A stretch of DNA of 64,000 nucleotides from an uncultured Bacteroides sp. (GCF_959029255.1 NZ_CAUFUE010000024.1:23235-87234); one strand, 5' to 3'. Numbered from the stretch's first letter, positions 51,485-60,454 are shown. Program-made: numbers and translations. The notes: generated by a model not told the origin, from the sequence alone.

Positions 51485-54049
51485 TTAGTTGAACCAGCGA
51501 ACGTAGCAGAAGTCCTGACGGTGAGGCAGGTCGCTATTCTTCGGGAACATGCGGTAAGCCAATTTGAAGCTACCTGCATTTTCCATTTTATGCTTAACCT
51601 GGAAGGTATAGAGGTCACCTTCTTTCTTCACTACATCAAACGGTTCTACCGAGTAAACGTGTTGCTTACCGTCCTGAGCCGTATAAGTAGATACCAGTTC
51701 CAAACCGATGGCATCGTTCAAGCCCTTTTCGTCGATTACGTAAGTAATGGTGTATTCCTTACCACTCTCGATAGCGCCTGCTGCCATTTCCTCGGATACA
51801 TTGCTTGATACTACTTCGATGCTATCCCACTTCGATGCAACTTCTTCTTTCCATGCGGCAATTTCCTTAGCTTTGGCATAATTGTTGGCAGCCAGAGCGT
51901 GGAAACGTTTTGCTTCCTTGGTATAGAATTTGCTGAAGTAATCGTCCAACTGACGCTTCATGGTATAATGAGGTGCAATCTGTGCGATAGAGTTCTTGAT
52001 AGTTCTCACCCAACCTTCAGAATATCCCTTCTTATTGCGTGCATAGTACAACGGCAGAATTTCCTGTTCGAGGATGCTGTAGATAGTAGCGGCATCCAAT
52101 TGGTCTTGATGCTCCTGGTTCTGGTAAGTACGTTTTTCTGTCAACGCCCAACCTGCACCTTCACGGTAGCCTTCCAACCACCAACCATCGAGTACGGAGA
52201 AGTTTACAACACCGTTCATCAGCGCTTTCTCACCGGATGTACCGGATGCTTCAAGCGGACGAGTCGGAGTATTCAACCAGATATCAACACCGGATACCAA
52301 GCGGCGAGCCAGCTGCATATCATAGTTTTCCAGGAAGATAATCTTACCCAAGAATTCTGGACGGCGTGAAATTTCAATAATTCTCTTAATCAAACCCTGA
52401 CCTGCACCATCATGCGGGTGAGCCTTACCAGTAAATACGAACTGTACCGGATAGTCAGGATTGTTCACAATCTTAGCCAAACGATCCAAATCGGTAAACA
52501 GCAAGTGTGCACGTTTGTAGGTAGCGAAACGACGTCCGAAACCAATCAACAGCGCGTTCGGGTTAATCTTATCCAACAGAGACACGATGCGTGAAGGATC
52601 ACCCTGGTTCTTCAACCAAGTTTCACGATATTGCTTACGAACATGATCTATCAACTTATTTTTCAAAGTCATGCGAGTCTTCCATATTTCTTCATCGGAC
52701 ACGCTATAGATAGCTTCCCAAATCTTAGGATTGGACTGGTCGTACCAGAAGTTCTCATCAAAATGTGCGGCATAAAGGTGCTTCCATTCCGTTGCGCTCC
52801 ATGTGGGGAAGTGTACACCATTGGTTACGTAACCTACGTGGCTTTCTTCGGGAAAGTATCCTTTCCAGATAGAAGAGAACATTTCCTGTGAAACTTTTCC
52901 GTGCAACCAACTCACACCGTTCACTTCCTGAGAAGTGTTGCAAGCGAAAACTGACATACAGAAACGTTCGCCCTTATCGCCCGGATTGTTACGGCCAAGA
53001 TCCATCAAATCATCCCATGTGATACCCATCTTAATGGGATACCCACCCATATATTTGCCGAAGAGACCTTCGTCAAAATAATCGTGACCGGCAGGAACCG
53101 GAGTATGTACCGTGTAGAGAGAAGAAGCACGTACCAACTCGATAGCCTGGTCGTAAGTCAAGCCTTCAGCTACGTAGTCGCAGATACGTTGTACGTTAAT
53201 CAAGGCTGCGTGTCCTTCGTTGCAATGATAAACATCTTTCTTGATGCCAAGCTTCTTCAACGTCAGTATACCACCGATACCAAGCAGAATTTCCTGCTTC
53301 AAGCGGTTTTCCCAATCACCACCGTAAAGCTGGTGAGTGATGGAACGGTCGAACTCACTGTTCATTTCGTTATCCGTATCGAGCAGATAGAGAGAGATAC
53401 GACCTACGTTTACCCTCCATACGTATGCATGTACATAGTAGTCAAGATAAGGAACGTCAACCACAACTTGATTACCGTTTTCATCCAATACACGGTCGAT
53501 GGGCAACTGGCCGAAGTTCTGAGCTTCGTAGTTGGCAATCTGCTGTCCGTCCATAGACAAAGTCTGGGTAAAATAGCCATAGCGATACAAGAAACCGACC
53601 GCACACAAATCAACGTTACTGTCGGAAGCTTCTTTCAAATAGTCACCGGCAAGTACGCCAAGACCACCTGAGTATATTTTAAGTACGTGAGTCAAACCAT
53701 ATTCCATACTGAAATATGCCACAGAAGGACGCTTGTTATCAGGAGCCACATCCATATAGGTACGGAACTTAGAGTATACGTCATCCATTCTGCGCAAAAT
53801 AACTTTGTCATTTGCCAATGCTTCGAGTTTAGCATAACTCATACGTTCCAACAGCAGTACAGGATTTTGTCCCACTTCTTTCCATAGAGCAGGGTCAAGG
53901 TCTCTGAACAGTTCAGTAGCCTCATAATTCCATGCCCACCAAATATTACGTGCCAGTTCTGACAGTTTCTCCAGTTCGGCGGGAACGTGAGATTTTACGT
54001 TCACATCTTTCCAGTTAGGAGTGTTTACATTACTAACTTTAATCTTCAT
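51485..54049 (-). CDS. glgP: Alpha-glucan phosphorylase (GT35, DUF3417-containing type)
   Basis: This 854-residue enzyme releases glucose-1-phosphate from alpha-1,4-glucans. The N-terminus (about 15-125, LARNIWWAWNYEATELFRDL) is the DUF3417 region of the Thermotoga-like branch. The phosphorylase core follows, with YFSMEYGLTH and GGLGVLAGD. The PLP site is TRPLEASGTSGEKALMNG near 610, where the family lysine is expected. The last hundred residues form an extra beta-rich segment ending FCYVRWFN. It lies 31 bases after the glycogen synthase gene, so the pair is probably one operon for storage and use of glycogen. Confidence 0.93.
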   Translation of the reverse strand: MKIKVSNVNTPNWKDVNVKSHVPAELEKLSELARNIWWAWNYEATELFRDLDPALWKEVGQNPVLLLERMSYAKLEALANDKVILRRMDDVYSKFRTYMDVAPDNKRPSVAYFSMEYGLTHVLKIYSGGLGVLAGDYLKEASDSNVDLCAVGFLYRYGYFTQTLSMDGQQIANYEAQNFGQLPIDRVLDENGNQVVVDVPYLDYYVHAYVWRVNVGRISLYLLDTDNEMNSEFDRSITHQLYGGDWENRLKQEILLGIGGILTLKKLGIKKDVYHCNEGHAALINVQRICDYVAEGLTYDQAIELVRASSLYTVHTPVPAGHDYFDEGLFGKYMGGYPIKMGITWDDLMDLGRNNPGDKGERFCMSVFACNTSQEVNGVSWLHGKVSQEMFSSIWKGYFPEESHVGYVTNGVHFPTWSATEWKHLYAAHFDENFWYDQSNPKIWEAIYSVSDEEIWKTRMTLKNKLIDHVRKQYRETWLKNQGDPSRIVSLLDKINPNALLIGFGRRFATYKRAHLLFTDLDRLAKIVNNPDYPVQFVFTGKAHPHDGAGQGLIKRIIEISRRPEFLGKIIFLENYDMQLARRLVSGVDIWLNTPTRPLEASGTSGEKALMNGVVNFSVLDGWWLEGYREGAGWALTEKRTYQNQEHQDQLDAATIYSILEQEILPLYYARNKKGYSEGWVRTIKNSIAQIAPHYTMKRQLDDYFSKFYTKEAKRFHALAANNYAKAKEIAAWKEEVASKWDSIEVVSSNVSEEMAAGAIESGKEYTITYVIDEKGLNDAIGLELVSTYTAQDGKQHVYSVEPFDVVKKEGDLYTFQVKHKMENAGSFKLAYRMFPKNSDLPHRQDFCYVRWFN

Positions 54050-54080
54050 TGTATGATTACTTGATTGATTATTAATTATT

Positions 54081-55745
54081 TTAACCTAATTGACGCTTCA
54101 TGGCATTGCGCAAGGCAACATCGTAAGCTTCATAATAATATTGAATAAAATGCTTCCACAGCGCTTGTTCGGCCACCATACCGGCACGCTTACGGATTTC
54201 CTTGATTTCAGCTTCTGTTTTTGTAGAGAACAAAGCGATGGTATCCTTAATGCCGTCTGCCACTTCGGAATAATTATAGTCCGAACGGTGCAGCACTTCT
54301 ACCCCATCTTCGATACCATGCTGGTTCTTCAGGCTGTTTACCCAAAGTCCAAAACCTGCAAGGTCGGTTGTGATGGTAGGCACACGGAAAGCCACACTCT
54401 CCAACGGGGTATATCCCCACGGTTCGTAGTAGGAAGGATAGACGCTAAGGTCTTCTCCTAAAATAAGGTCATAATAGCTCTTGTTGAGGATACCGTCTTT
54501 TCCGTCCAAATAGCAAGGTACAAATACCACCTTTACTTTGTCTTCAGGACGGTTACCCATACCCAGATACTTCAACATATCCAAAACCTGGTCATGCGTC
54601 ATGTTGTGCAGCCAGTGGGTAATGAAAGGTACTTCAAGAGGAGTGGTATATTTACCGTCTTTCTTCTTCAAGCGTTCCTGCAAATCTTCGCGGGGGTCTC
54701 CCACCCAACCAGGTACGTTGACAAAAGCTAGGACTTTCTTCTGCAAGTTCTTATCGCGGTTCAAGCGGTTCAATGATTCCAGGAATACATCGATGCCCTT
54801 GTTCTTAAATTCATAGCGCCCACTGGTACCGATAATCAACGTATCGTCTCCCAGTTCTTCGCCCAGCAAACAATTGGCAACGCGCAACATCGCAGAGCGC
54901 GCACGCTTACGCTTACCGCTAAATGTAGAGCCTTTCGGTACAAAATCATCTTCAAAACCATTCATCAGAATGACGTCGGCAGGCTTCTCAAGCAATTCCT
55001 TACACTCGTTGTTAGTGATTTCGCTCACAGTAGTGAAACAATCCACGTAGTGGGCGGACTGCTTTTCAATGGAATGTTTTGACTCCATATTCAGTTCCTG
55101 GGCCATCTGGTCGCCATTGTAAGCGAACAGATAATCATAAAGCGGCTTATTATTGCCCGCAATGGAACGTCCGATAGATGTGGCGTGCGTAGTGAATATC
55201 GTAGCTATTTCCGGAACGGCGGTCTGAAGATAGAGTGCACCCATGCCGGTCATCCACTCGTGTGCCTGGAATATTACTTTATCGGTTTCCGTCAAATTAT
55301 AGCGATAGAAGCTCTCAACAACCTTTCCGGAAGCGTAGGAGAACATTGATGCTTCGTCGTAGTCACCGTATGCATGAAGTGAATCCACCTGATAGTGTTC
55401 CCACATCTCAGTGTATATTTCATTCTTCTGTTCAAAAAAAGATTGGAAATCAACCAATATGACGATAGGTTCACCCGGGATATTCCAGCGCCCTACCCTG
55501 ACGGAGAGGTTATCTTTTTTCGCCGCATGCTTTTTCCATGCTGCGCAGAGGTTATCAGACTCAATAAATAAAGGGTTTTCTTTTCCTAACCAGAAATCCG
55601 GTCCTATGAAAAACACTCTATCATGAAATTTCGTCTGCAAAGTGTTGGCTCTTGTAGACAAAACCGTATAGATACCGCCTACTTTATTACACACTTCCCA
55701 GCTTGCTTCAAAGATGTAATCGGGGGTAAGTAGTTCTTTAAGCAT
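54081..55745 (-). CDS. Glycogen synthase, GT3 (eukaryote-like) family
   Basis: This 554-residue glycosyltransferase starts MLKELLTPDYIFEASWEVCNKVGGIYTVLSTRA, the hallmark opening of GT3 glycogen synthases, with the Lys-Val-Gly-Gly substrate loop. VIFQAHEWMTG and late YPSYYEPWGYTPLES with the catalytic Glu-x7-Glu are present. GT3 enzymes use UDP-glucose, unlike the ADP-glucose enzymes (GlgA, GT5) of most bacteria. No glgC is in the window, which agrees. The regulatory C-terminal tail of animal and yeast enzymes is absent. It heads the operon with glgP. Confidence 0.92.
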   Translation of the reverse strand: MLKELLTPDYIFEASWEVCNKVGGIYTVLSTRANTLQTKFHDRVFFIGPDFWLGKENPLFIESDNLCAAWKKHAAKKDNLSVRVGRWNIPGEPIVILVDFQSFFEQKNEIYTEMWEHYQVDSLHAYGDYDEASMFSYASGKVVESFYRYNLTETDKVIFQAHEWMTGMGALYLQTAVPEIATIFTTHATSIGRSIAGNNKPLYDYLFAYNGDQMAQELNMESKHSIEKQSAHYVDCFTTVSEITNNECKELLEKPADVILMNGFEDDFVPKGSTFSGKRKRARSAMLRVANCLLGEELGDDTLIIGTSGRYEFKNKGIDVFLESLNRLNRDKNLQKKVLAFVNVPGWVGDPREDLQERLKKKDGKYTTPLEVPFITHWLHNMTHDQVLDMLKYLGMGNRPEDKVKVVFVPCYLDGKDGILNKSYYDLILGEDLSVYPSYYEPWGYTPLESVAFRVPTITTDLAGFGLWVNSLKNQHGIEDGVEVLHRSDYNYSEVADGIKDTIALFSTKTEAEIKEIRKRAGMVAEQALWKHFIQYYYEAYDVALRNAMKRQLG

Positions 55746-55779
55746 AAATTTTACAATCTCGTTATCTTAATTACGGCTG

Positions 55780-55787
55780 CAAAAGTA
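55780..55787 (-). promoter_or_regulatory. Bacteroidota -7 box (TACTTTTG, minus strand)
   Basis: Plus-strand CAAAAGTA reads TACTTTTG on the minus strand, 35 bases ahead of the glycogen synthase start. Confidence 0.5.
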
Positions 55788-55889
55788 CACATTATTCTTT
55801 GAAAAATAGCCTTTTAATCGAAAAAACTGATTAAATATGCATAAACAATCGTTTGCGGAAACAAACTGATATGGCACACACAAATCTTT

Positions 55890-56012
55890 AATGCCACACT
55901 TTACATATACTGAAGTGCGGGCTCAAGAGTAAGGAAGTGTGGCATTGGATGCGATGAAGTGTGGCATTAGGAATGGTAAAGTGCGGCATTAGGAGAGATG
56001 AGGTGCGGCATT
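55890..56012. repeat. Intergenic array 7: AATGCCACACTTTACAT family, 22-bp period
   Basis: One forward unit (AATGCCACACTTTACAT, 55890-55906) is followed by five reverse-orientation units. The GGCATT cores of four start at 55941, 55963, 55985 and 56007. The first of the five is a degenerate copy in the same register at 55919. All steps are exactly 22 bp. The motif is the same as in array 3, 34 kb away. A further degenerate unit may precede at 55868. Confidence 0.88.
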
Positions 56013-56040
56013 TGAAAAACAAAATTACAATAAAAGAAGA

Positions 56041-56190
56041 TGTCTCAAACACACACGAGCACTTTCATAATATTATAATATTAGGCGCGAATTACGCGGA
56101 ATAACGCGAATTCAATAAATTAAATCCGTGAAATTCGCGTAATTCGCGCCTAAAAGAAAGTGTTAAGAGGTTTTTGACACCTCTTTATCT
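56041..56190 (+). repeat. Dispersed palindromic element, copy 2 (core 56082-56152)
   Basis: The 71-bp core TAGGCGCGAATTACGCGGAA...CGCGCCTA has 20-bp arms and matches the reverse complement of copy 1 at 66 of 71 positions. The flanks are also similar: a CACACG...ACTTT stretch before, AAAGAAA plus a hairpin after. Read with the upstream gene (ntpK, minus strand), the hairpin comes first, as in copy 1. Confidence 0.85.
56165..56185 (-). terminator. Hairpin downstream of ntpK
   Basis: AAGAGGT (56165-56171) pairs with ACCTCTT (56179-56185), a 7-bp stem. On the minus strand a T-rich tract follows (AACACTTTCTTTT). It is a probable terminator of the V-ATPase operon and part of the dispersed element. 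Confidence 0.55.
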
Positions 56191-56209
56191 TCACTTCTTT
56201 TTATGAGAT

Positions 56210-56629
56210 TTATACCATCAAAGCGGCAACCAGTGCCAAAATTGCGTAAAACTCAGGAAGAGCAGCGTAAATCATCGTATTAGTCTGCACATCGTGTCCT
56301 TGAGAAATACCAACGATACCATTGGCGCAAATCTGCCCCTGGCGGATAGCTGAGAACAAACATACCAAACCTACGCCGAGACCGATACCTAACATCAAAG
56401 GACCGTCAGTAGCAAAGTTTCTGCCCATAGACATCAGGAAGGCTACGAAACCATAAAGTCCCTGTGTAGCGGGGAGAGCCGACAAAATCATATAGCTGGC
56501 AGATTTGGAAGGATCTTTCTTCAATGCGCCTTCTGCCGCACTACCTGCGATTGTTGTACCAAAGCAACTACCAATTCCTGCAAGGGCCAACATCAGGCCC
56601 AAACCGAGATAACCTAAAATTTCATTCAT
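56210..56629 (-). CDS. ntpK: V-type ATPase subunit K (rotor ring proteolipid)
   Basis: This 139-residue proteolipid has two helical hairpins (four TM helices), the V-type duplicated form. Residues matching the Enterococcus hirae NtpK sodium ligands are present: Leu52, Thr55 and Gln56 (ALPATQGLYGF), Gln97 (IRQGQICANG) and Glu126 (ALPEFYAIL). Spacing agrees (52-55-56, and 97 to 126 equals 110 to 139). This suggests the ring carries Na+ rather than, or besides, H+. It is the last gene of the operon E-DUF2764-A-B-D-I-K. Confidence 0.95.
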   Translation of the reverse strand: MNEILGYLGLGLMLALAGIGSCFGTTIAGSAAEGALKKDPSKSASYMILSALPATQGLYGFVAFLMSMGRNFATDGPLMLGIGLGVGLVCLFSAIRQGQICANGIVGISQGHDVQTNTMIYAALPEFYAILALVAALMV

Positions 56630-56656
56630 AATGTTTTTAATTTATTTGTTTCTAAT

Positions 56657-58486
56657 TTATTTATTTTTTACCACAGAAAACGGCTTGTAGGTTTCACCCT
56701 TACCGTCATAACCTGAATTTTTAAAGTATTCTACAAATGTCAAACGTAACGGATGCACAAACGCACTCAGACAAGACATAGCGATGTTCAGCGAATGTCC
56801 GAATATCAATATCAACCCGCAGAACAACCAGCCGATAGCCGGACCTGCCGAATCGTTCACCATGAAGGCAAGCTGATTGAACACACCACCCAGCATACCG
56901 CCTGCCAAACCGAGGGCATAGAGACGGATATAGGAAAGTACGTCACCCATCAATCCGGTAGCCATGTTATAAGTATCCCATACACCGGCACCGATGTTTA
57001 CAAACACGTTCCGATGGATGTTATTCAGCAAATAGATACCGATGGCGGCAACACCGCCAATCACAATGAATGCCCAGGTAGAAACGTCTTCTGAAATAAC
57101 TTTGAAGAACGAAAGTCCTCCGGTGCAGATAAATCCGACTACAAGCAGCAACCATCCCCAGGCGCTAAGCGACTCTTTGAAGCCGTAGCGTACTGTTTGT
57201 CCGACAGCTTTTACCGTCATGGCAATGGAGATATGCACCACACCGATAATCAACGCCAGCAACATCTGTTTGTCATAAGTGGTTTCGCCAATCTTACCTA
57301 CAATCATAAATTGCTTCAGCTTGTCAGGCAATTCCAAATCAAAAAGACTGACGCCAAAGAAAGTCCCCAGTATGGCACCTATGACAGCGGTAAATACACC
57401 GAGCGTAATCACCAGGTTCATCATACCCCGCAGTGACTTCGACATCTTTTTTCTCAGATAGAAGCCAAGGGCAATCAACACCAAGCCGTAACCTGCATCG
57501 CCCATACAGAATGCAAAGAACAATGAGAAGAAGGGCGCCAGAATAGGTGTCGGGTCAAACTCGGCATAGTCCGGCATACCATACATCTTGGTAAGCACTT
57601 CGTACATACGGGTGAACGCATTGTTTTTCAGCTTTATAGGAGCATTATCTTCACGGGTGGCTTTCCTTATTTCGTAGTATACGCCACTGTCATCCAGAAG
57701 CTTCTTCACTTCCGTTTCTTTATCTTCCGGTATCCAACCTTCCAACAAGACAACGGAACCTTCCGCCATTTCTTCGCTGTTCAACTTTACCTTAAGCAAG
57801 TCTATTTCACCTTGGAGTTGCGTACTGCCACTTTCCAACGTACGATAGTTGACTCTACAGAAGTCCTTCAACTTGGCATTTGCCTGTACAAGCGCTTCTT
57901 CCGTGTCGGCTTTCTTACGTTTCAACCCGGACAAACTCAAGGATGGTAATCGAAGCGGTTCGGTATCCAGTTCCACCGGTTCGGGAGTAACGGTCACAAA
58001 ATACAGATGTCCGCCATTTTCTTTTACGATGATGGCGTTGTATTGTTCTGTCCACTCTTCCTTATAATCTCTTTCAGGACACGTATAGAACTGAACATAC
58101 CAACCTGCATCTTCCAACTTATTTACAGCATCCCAATCAAAATCACCCCAGATTTCCATCTGCGCGATATCCTTATCAATAATCGGTAATTGTTGATTAA
58201 GGTCCTGGATATGTTCCTGCAAGTCTTCATAGCTTTTTACCAAAGCATCGGGCGTCAGTCCGGCATGTATCGTTTCTTCCGGTTGTTTCTCGGCAAGGAT
58301 GTACATGCTTTGGAGCATACTCTTGTAAAGTGCACGTTTCTGCATGAACTGTTGCAGGGTATCGTCCATTTCACCCCATTGCTTTTCTACGATGTGCACT
58401 ACGCCCAACTCCCTGATTTGGTCGAGGAACGTTTCATATTCCTTATGGTATACAAGGAACGTGAGCTTCTTCATTCTTGTAATCAT
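56657..58486 (-). CDS. ntpI: V-type ATPase subunit I (membrane stator, a-subunit)
   Basis: This 609-residue stator subunit has a cytoplasmic N-terminal half with long helices (about 1-310, MKKLTFLVYHKEYETFLDQIRELG). Seven or eight membrane helices follow from about 330, starting in LAPFFSLFFAFCMGDAGYG. An essential arginine is expected in the SYIRLYALGLAGGML helix, where Arg faces the ring carboxylate. It forms the ion path with the K ring. Its start overlaps the subunit D stop by four bases (ATGA), indicating coupled translation. Confidence 0.95.
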   Translation of the reverse strand: MITRMKKLTFLVYHKEYETFLDQIRELGVVHIVEKQWGEMDDTLQQFMQKRALYKSMLQSMYILAEKQPEETIHAGLTPDALVKSYEDLQEHIQDLNQQLPIIDKDIAQMEIWGDFDWDAVNKLEDAGWYVQFYTCPERDYKEEWTEQYNAIIVKENGGHLYFVTVTPEPVELDTEPLRLPSLSLSGLKRKKADTEEALVQANAKLKDFCRVNYRTLESGSTQLQGEIDLLKVKLNSEEMAEGSVVLLEGWIPEDKETEVKKLLDDSGVYYEIRKATREDNAPIKLKNNAFTRMYEVLTKMYGMPDYAEFDPTPILAPFFSLFFAFCMGDAGYGLVLIALGFYLRKKMSKSLRGMMNLVITLGVFTAVIGAILGTFFGVSLFDLELPDKLKQFMIVGKIGETTYDKQMLLALIIGVVHISIAMTVKAVGQTVRYGFKESLSAWGWLLLVVGFICTGGLSFFKVISEDVSTWAFIVIGGVAAIGIYLLNNIHRNVFVNIGAGVWDTYNMATGLMGDVLSYIRLYALGLAGGMLGGVFNQLAFMVNDSAGPAIGWLFCGLILIFGHSLNIAMSCLSAFVHPLRLTFVEYFKNSGYDGKGETYKPFSVVKNK

Positions 58487-59088
58487 GCCTCTGCCTCCTT
58501 CCTTTTCTCTTGATGGGACTTCATGATTTTCTGCGATGACTTGGAGAGGTTCTCTTCGTCTTCCATAAATCGCTTGATTTTACGCAGAGCGTCCTGATAG
58601 CCCGGAATCTGTACTTTTTCAAAAAGATTCACCTTCTGGGTGGTCTTTTTACGCGCATGTTCCAGCAAATTCAGCTTGGCAACGGTAAACTCCCGTTCGA
58701 TGGCCGTGTGAGCCAGCTCCTTGAGCAAGTGCAACCCGTCTGCATACCATTTAGGCGCATTGAACAGGCTATAGGGGCGTATGTCGAAATCTACATTTTC
58801 GAGCAAAGGCACCCGCACACCGGCAATCTTCTTTACACCAAGATGAACATCGCTGACCTTTATCAATGAGGCATCAAACTCATTCCAAAGGGCGAACATG
58901 GCTTCATAAGCTTGGATTTCCTTTTCCAACCTCGCATCCAGCGCGGCAGCATCGGCTTTGCAGCGCTTCACTTCCATACGCAGGGCGCTCTCCTTATTCT
59001 TGATAATAGGGAGCGTACGCACGCGCACCTTCAGTTGCTTTTCCAACTGCTGGAGGGAGGTTTTGTTATATTGAAACTTAATAGCCAT
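58483..59088 (-). CDS. ntpD: V-type ATPase subunit D (central shaft)
   Basis: This 201-residue, mostly helical coiled-coil protein opens AIKFQYNKTSLQQLEKQLKVR and closes with ENLSKSSQKIMKSHQEKRKE. These are the two long helices that form the rotor axle inside the A3B3 head. The length is near the typical 200-215. It couples ATP hydrolysis or synthesis to rotation of the K ring. It overlaps subunit I by four bases and lies 21 bases after subunit B. Confidence 0.92.
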   Translation of the reverse strand: MAIKFQYNKTSLQQLEKQLKVRVRTLPIIKNKESALRMEVKRCKADAAALDARLEKEIQAYEAMFALWNEFDASLIKVSDVHLGVKKIAGVRVPLLENVDFDIRPYSLFNAPKWYADGLHLLKELAHTAIEREFTVAKLNLLEHARKKTTQKVNLFEKVQIPGYQDALRKIKRFMEDEENLSKSSQKIMKSHQEKRKEAEA

Positions 59089-59109
59089 TTTATTTACGAT
59101 TTAACGATT

Positions 59110-60435
59110 TTAGTTTTCTTTCGGCCAAAATTCGTCTACCAATTCTTTCTTGATATTCACTTCTTCCGGACGGAAATACTTACCAAACAAGCCCCATGCT
59201 ACATCAAGCATTTCTGTGGTATCAAGGTTGACATCGATAGCCAGCAGTTGGTTGGAGTAATCCTTGGCAAAGGCAAGTGTACGTTCGTCATAGTTCGTCA
59301 AGTCAAAACCGTTTTCAAGTTTAGTTTTCGCATTGGCAGCATCGGCATACAGACGTACGGCAGCATTCATTACCTGCGGATGGTCTTTTCGCGTCTTCTT
59401 ACCCGTAACGAGCTGTTTCAAACGAGACAATGAACGGAATGGGTCAACAATAACTTTACCGATATCACTATCACGACGGAGGAACAACTGACCTTCCGTG
59501 ATATAACCCGTATTATCGGGCACAGCGTGCGTAATGTCACCACCCGACAGCGTAGTCACTGCGATAATCGTGATGGAACCACCGCTTGGGAACTGTACAG
59601 CCTTTTCATAAATCTTTGCCAAATCCGAATAAAGAGAACCCGGCATAGAGTCTTTCGAAGGAATTTGGTCCATACGGTTCGATACGATAGCCAAAGCATC
59701 GGCGTATGAGGTCATATCGGTCAGCAATACCAGTACTTTTTCATTATTATTTACTGCAAAATATTCGGCAGCCGTCAATGCCATATCCGGAATCAGCAAA
59801 CGTTCCACCGGAGGATTTTCGGTGGTATTCATGAAGCTGACGATACGGTCCAGCGCACCGGCATTGGAGAATACATTCTTGAAGTAAAGGTAGTCATCGT
59901 TCGTCATACCCATACCGCCAAGAATAATCTTATCAGTCTCAGCACGCAAAGCCACGTTTGCCATCACCTGGTTGAAAGGCTGGTCAGGGTCTGCGAAGAA
60001 CGGGATTTTCTGTCCTGATACCAGAGTATTGTTGAGGTCGATACCTGCAATACCGGTAGCAATCAGTTCCGAAGGTTGTTTACGGCGCACCGGGTTCACT
60101 GACGGACCACCGATTTCTATTTCCTGTCCCTCAATATCCGGACCGCCATCGATAGGATCACCGAAAGCGTTGAAAAAACGTCCGGCAAGCTGGTCGCTCA
60201 CCTTAATCGTAGGAGCTTTGCCCAAGAACACCACTTCGGCATTGGTGGGAATACCTTCAGTACCTTCGAATACCTGCAAAGTCACATCGTCACCAGCAAT
60301 CTTCACCACCTGGGCAAGCTTACCGTTTACGGTCGCCAACTCATCATACCCTACCCCGGTTGCCTTCAGCGAACACGTGGCTTTCGTAATCTGAGTAATC
60401 TTGGTATATATCTTTTGAAATGCTTTTGTTGCCAT
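59110..60435 (-). CDS. ntpB: V-type ATPase subunit B (non-catalytic)
   Basis: This 441-residue head subunit has the F/V ATPase fold. The N-terminal beta-barrel is followed by the nucleotide-binding domain (about 70-350). It lacks the Walker A lysine of subunit A, as expected, having SGQKIPFFADPD in its place. The conserved VLLTDMTSYADALAIVSNRMDQIP is intact. Three copies alternate with subunit A. It lies 119 bases downstream of ntpA, a gap containing an inverted repeat. Confidence 0.96.
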   Translation of the reverse strand: MATKAFQKIYTKITQITKATCSLKATGVGYDELATVNGKLAQVVKIAGDDVTLQVFEGTEGIPTNAEVVFLGKAPTIKVSDQLAGRFFNAFGDPIDGGPDIEGQEIEIGGPSVNPVRRKQPSELIATGIAGIDLNNTLVSGQKIPFFADPDQPFNQVMANVALRAETDKIILGGMGMTNDDYLYFKNVFSNAGALDRIVSFMNTTENPPVERLLIPDMALTAAEYFAVNNNEKVLVLLTDMTSYADALAIVSNRMDQIPSKDSMPGSLYSDLAKIYEKAVQFPSGGSITIIAVTTLSGGDITHAVPDNTGYITEGQLFLRRDSDIGKVIVDPFRSLSRLKQLVTGKKTRKDHPQVMNAAVRLYADAANAKTKLENGFDLTNYDERTLAFAKDYSNQLLAIDVNLDTTEMLDVAWGLFGKYFRPEEVNIKKELVDEFWPKEN

Positions 60436-60454
60436 TTATTTATTTACTAGTTAG

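Larger units (their letters stand above)
55746..56209. other. Gap between the glycogen operon and the V-ATPase operon
   Basis: This 464-base gap holds a minus-strand -7 box (CAAAAGTA, 55780-55787), array 7 (55890-56012), the second dispersed palindromic element with its hairpin (56041-56190), and no coding frame. Confidence 0.7.

Noticed and set aside
55871..55888. Sigma-54 promoter in array 7 (TGGCACAC...)
   Set aside because: There is no GC ten bases after GG, and it is part of a degenerate array unit.
2713..56012. CRISPR arrays at the periodic repeats
   Set aside because: Spacers are only 5 bp, units vary within each array, and no cas genes are in the window.
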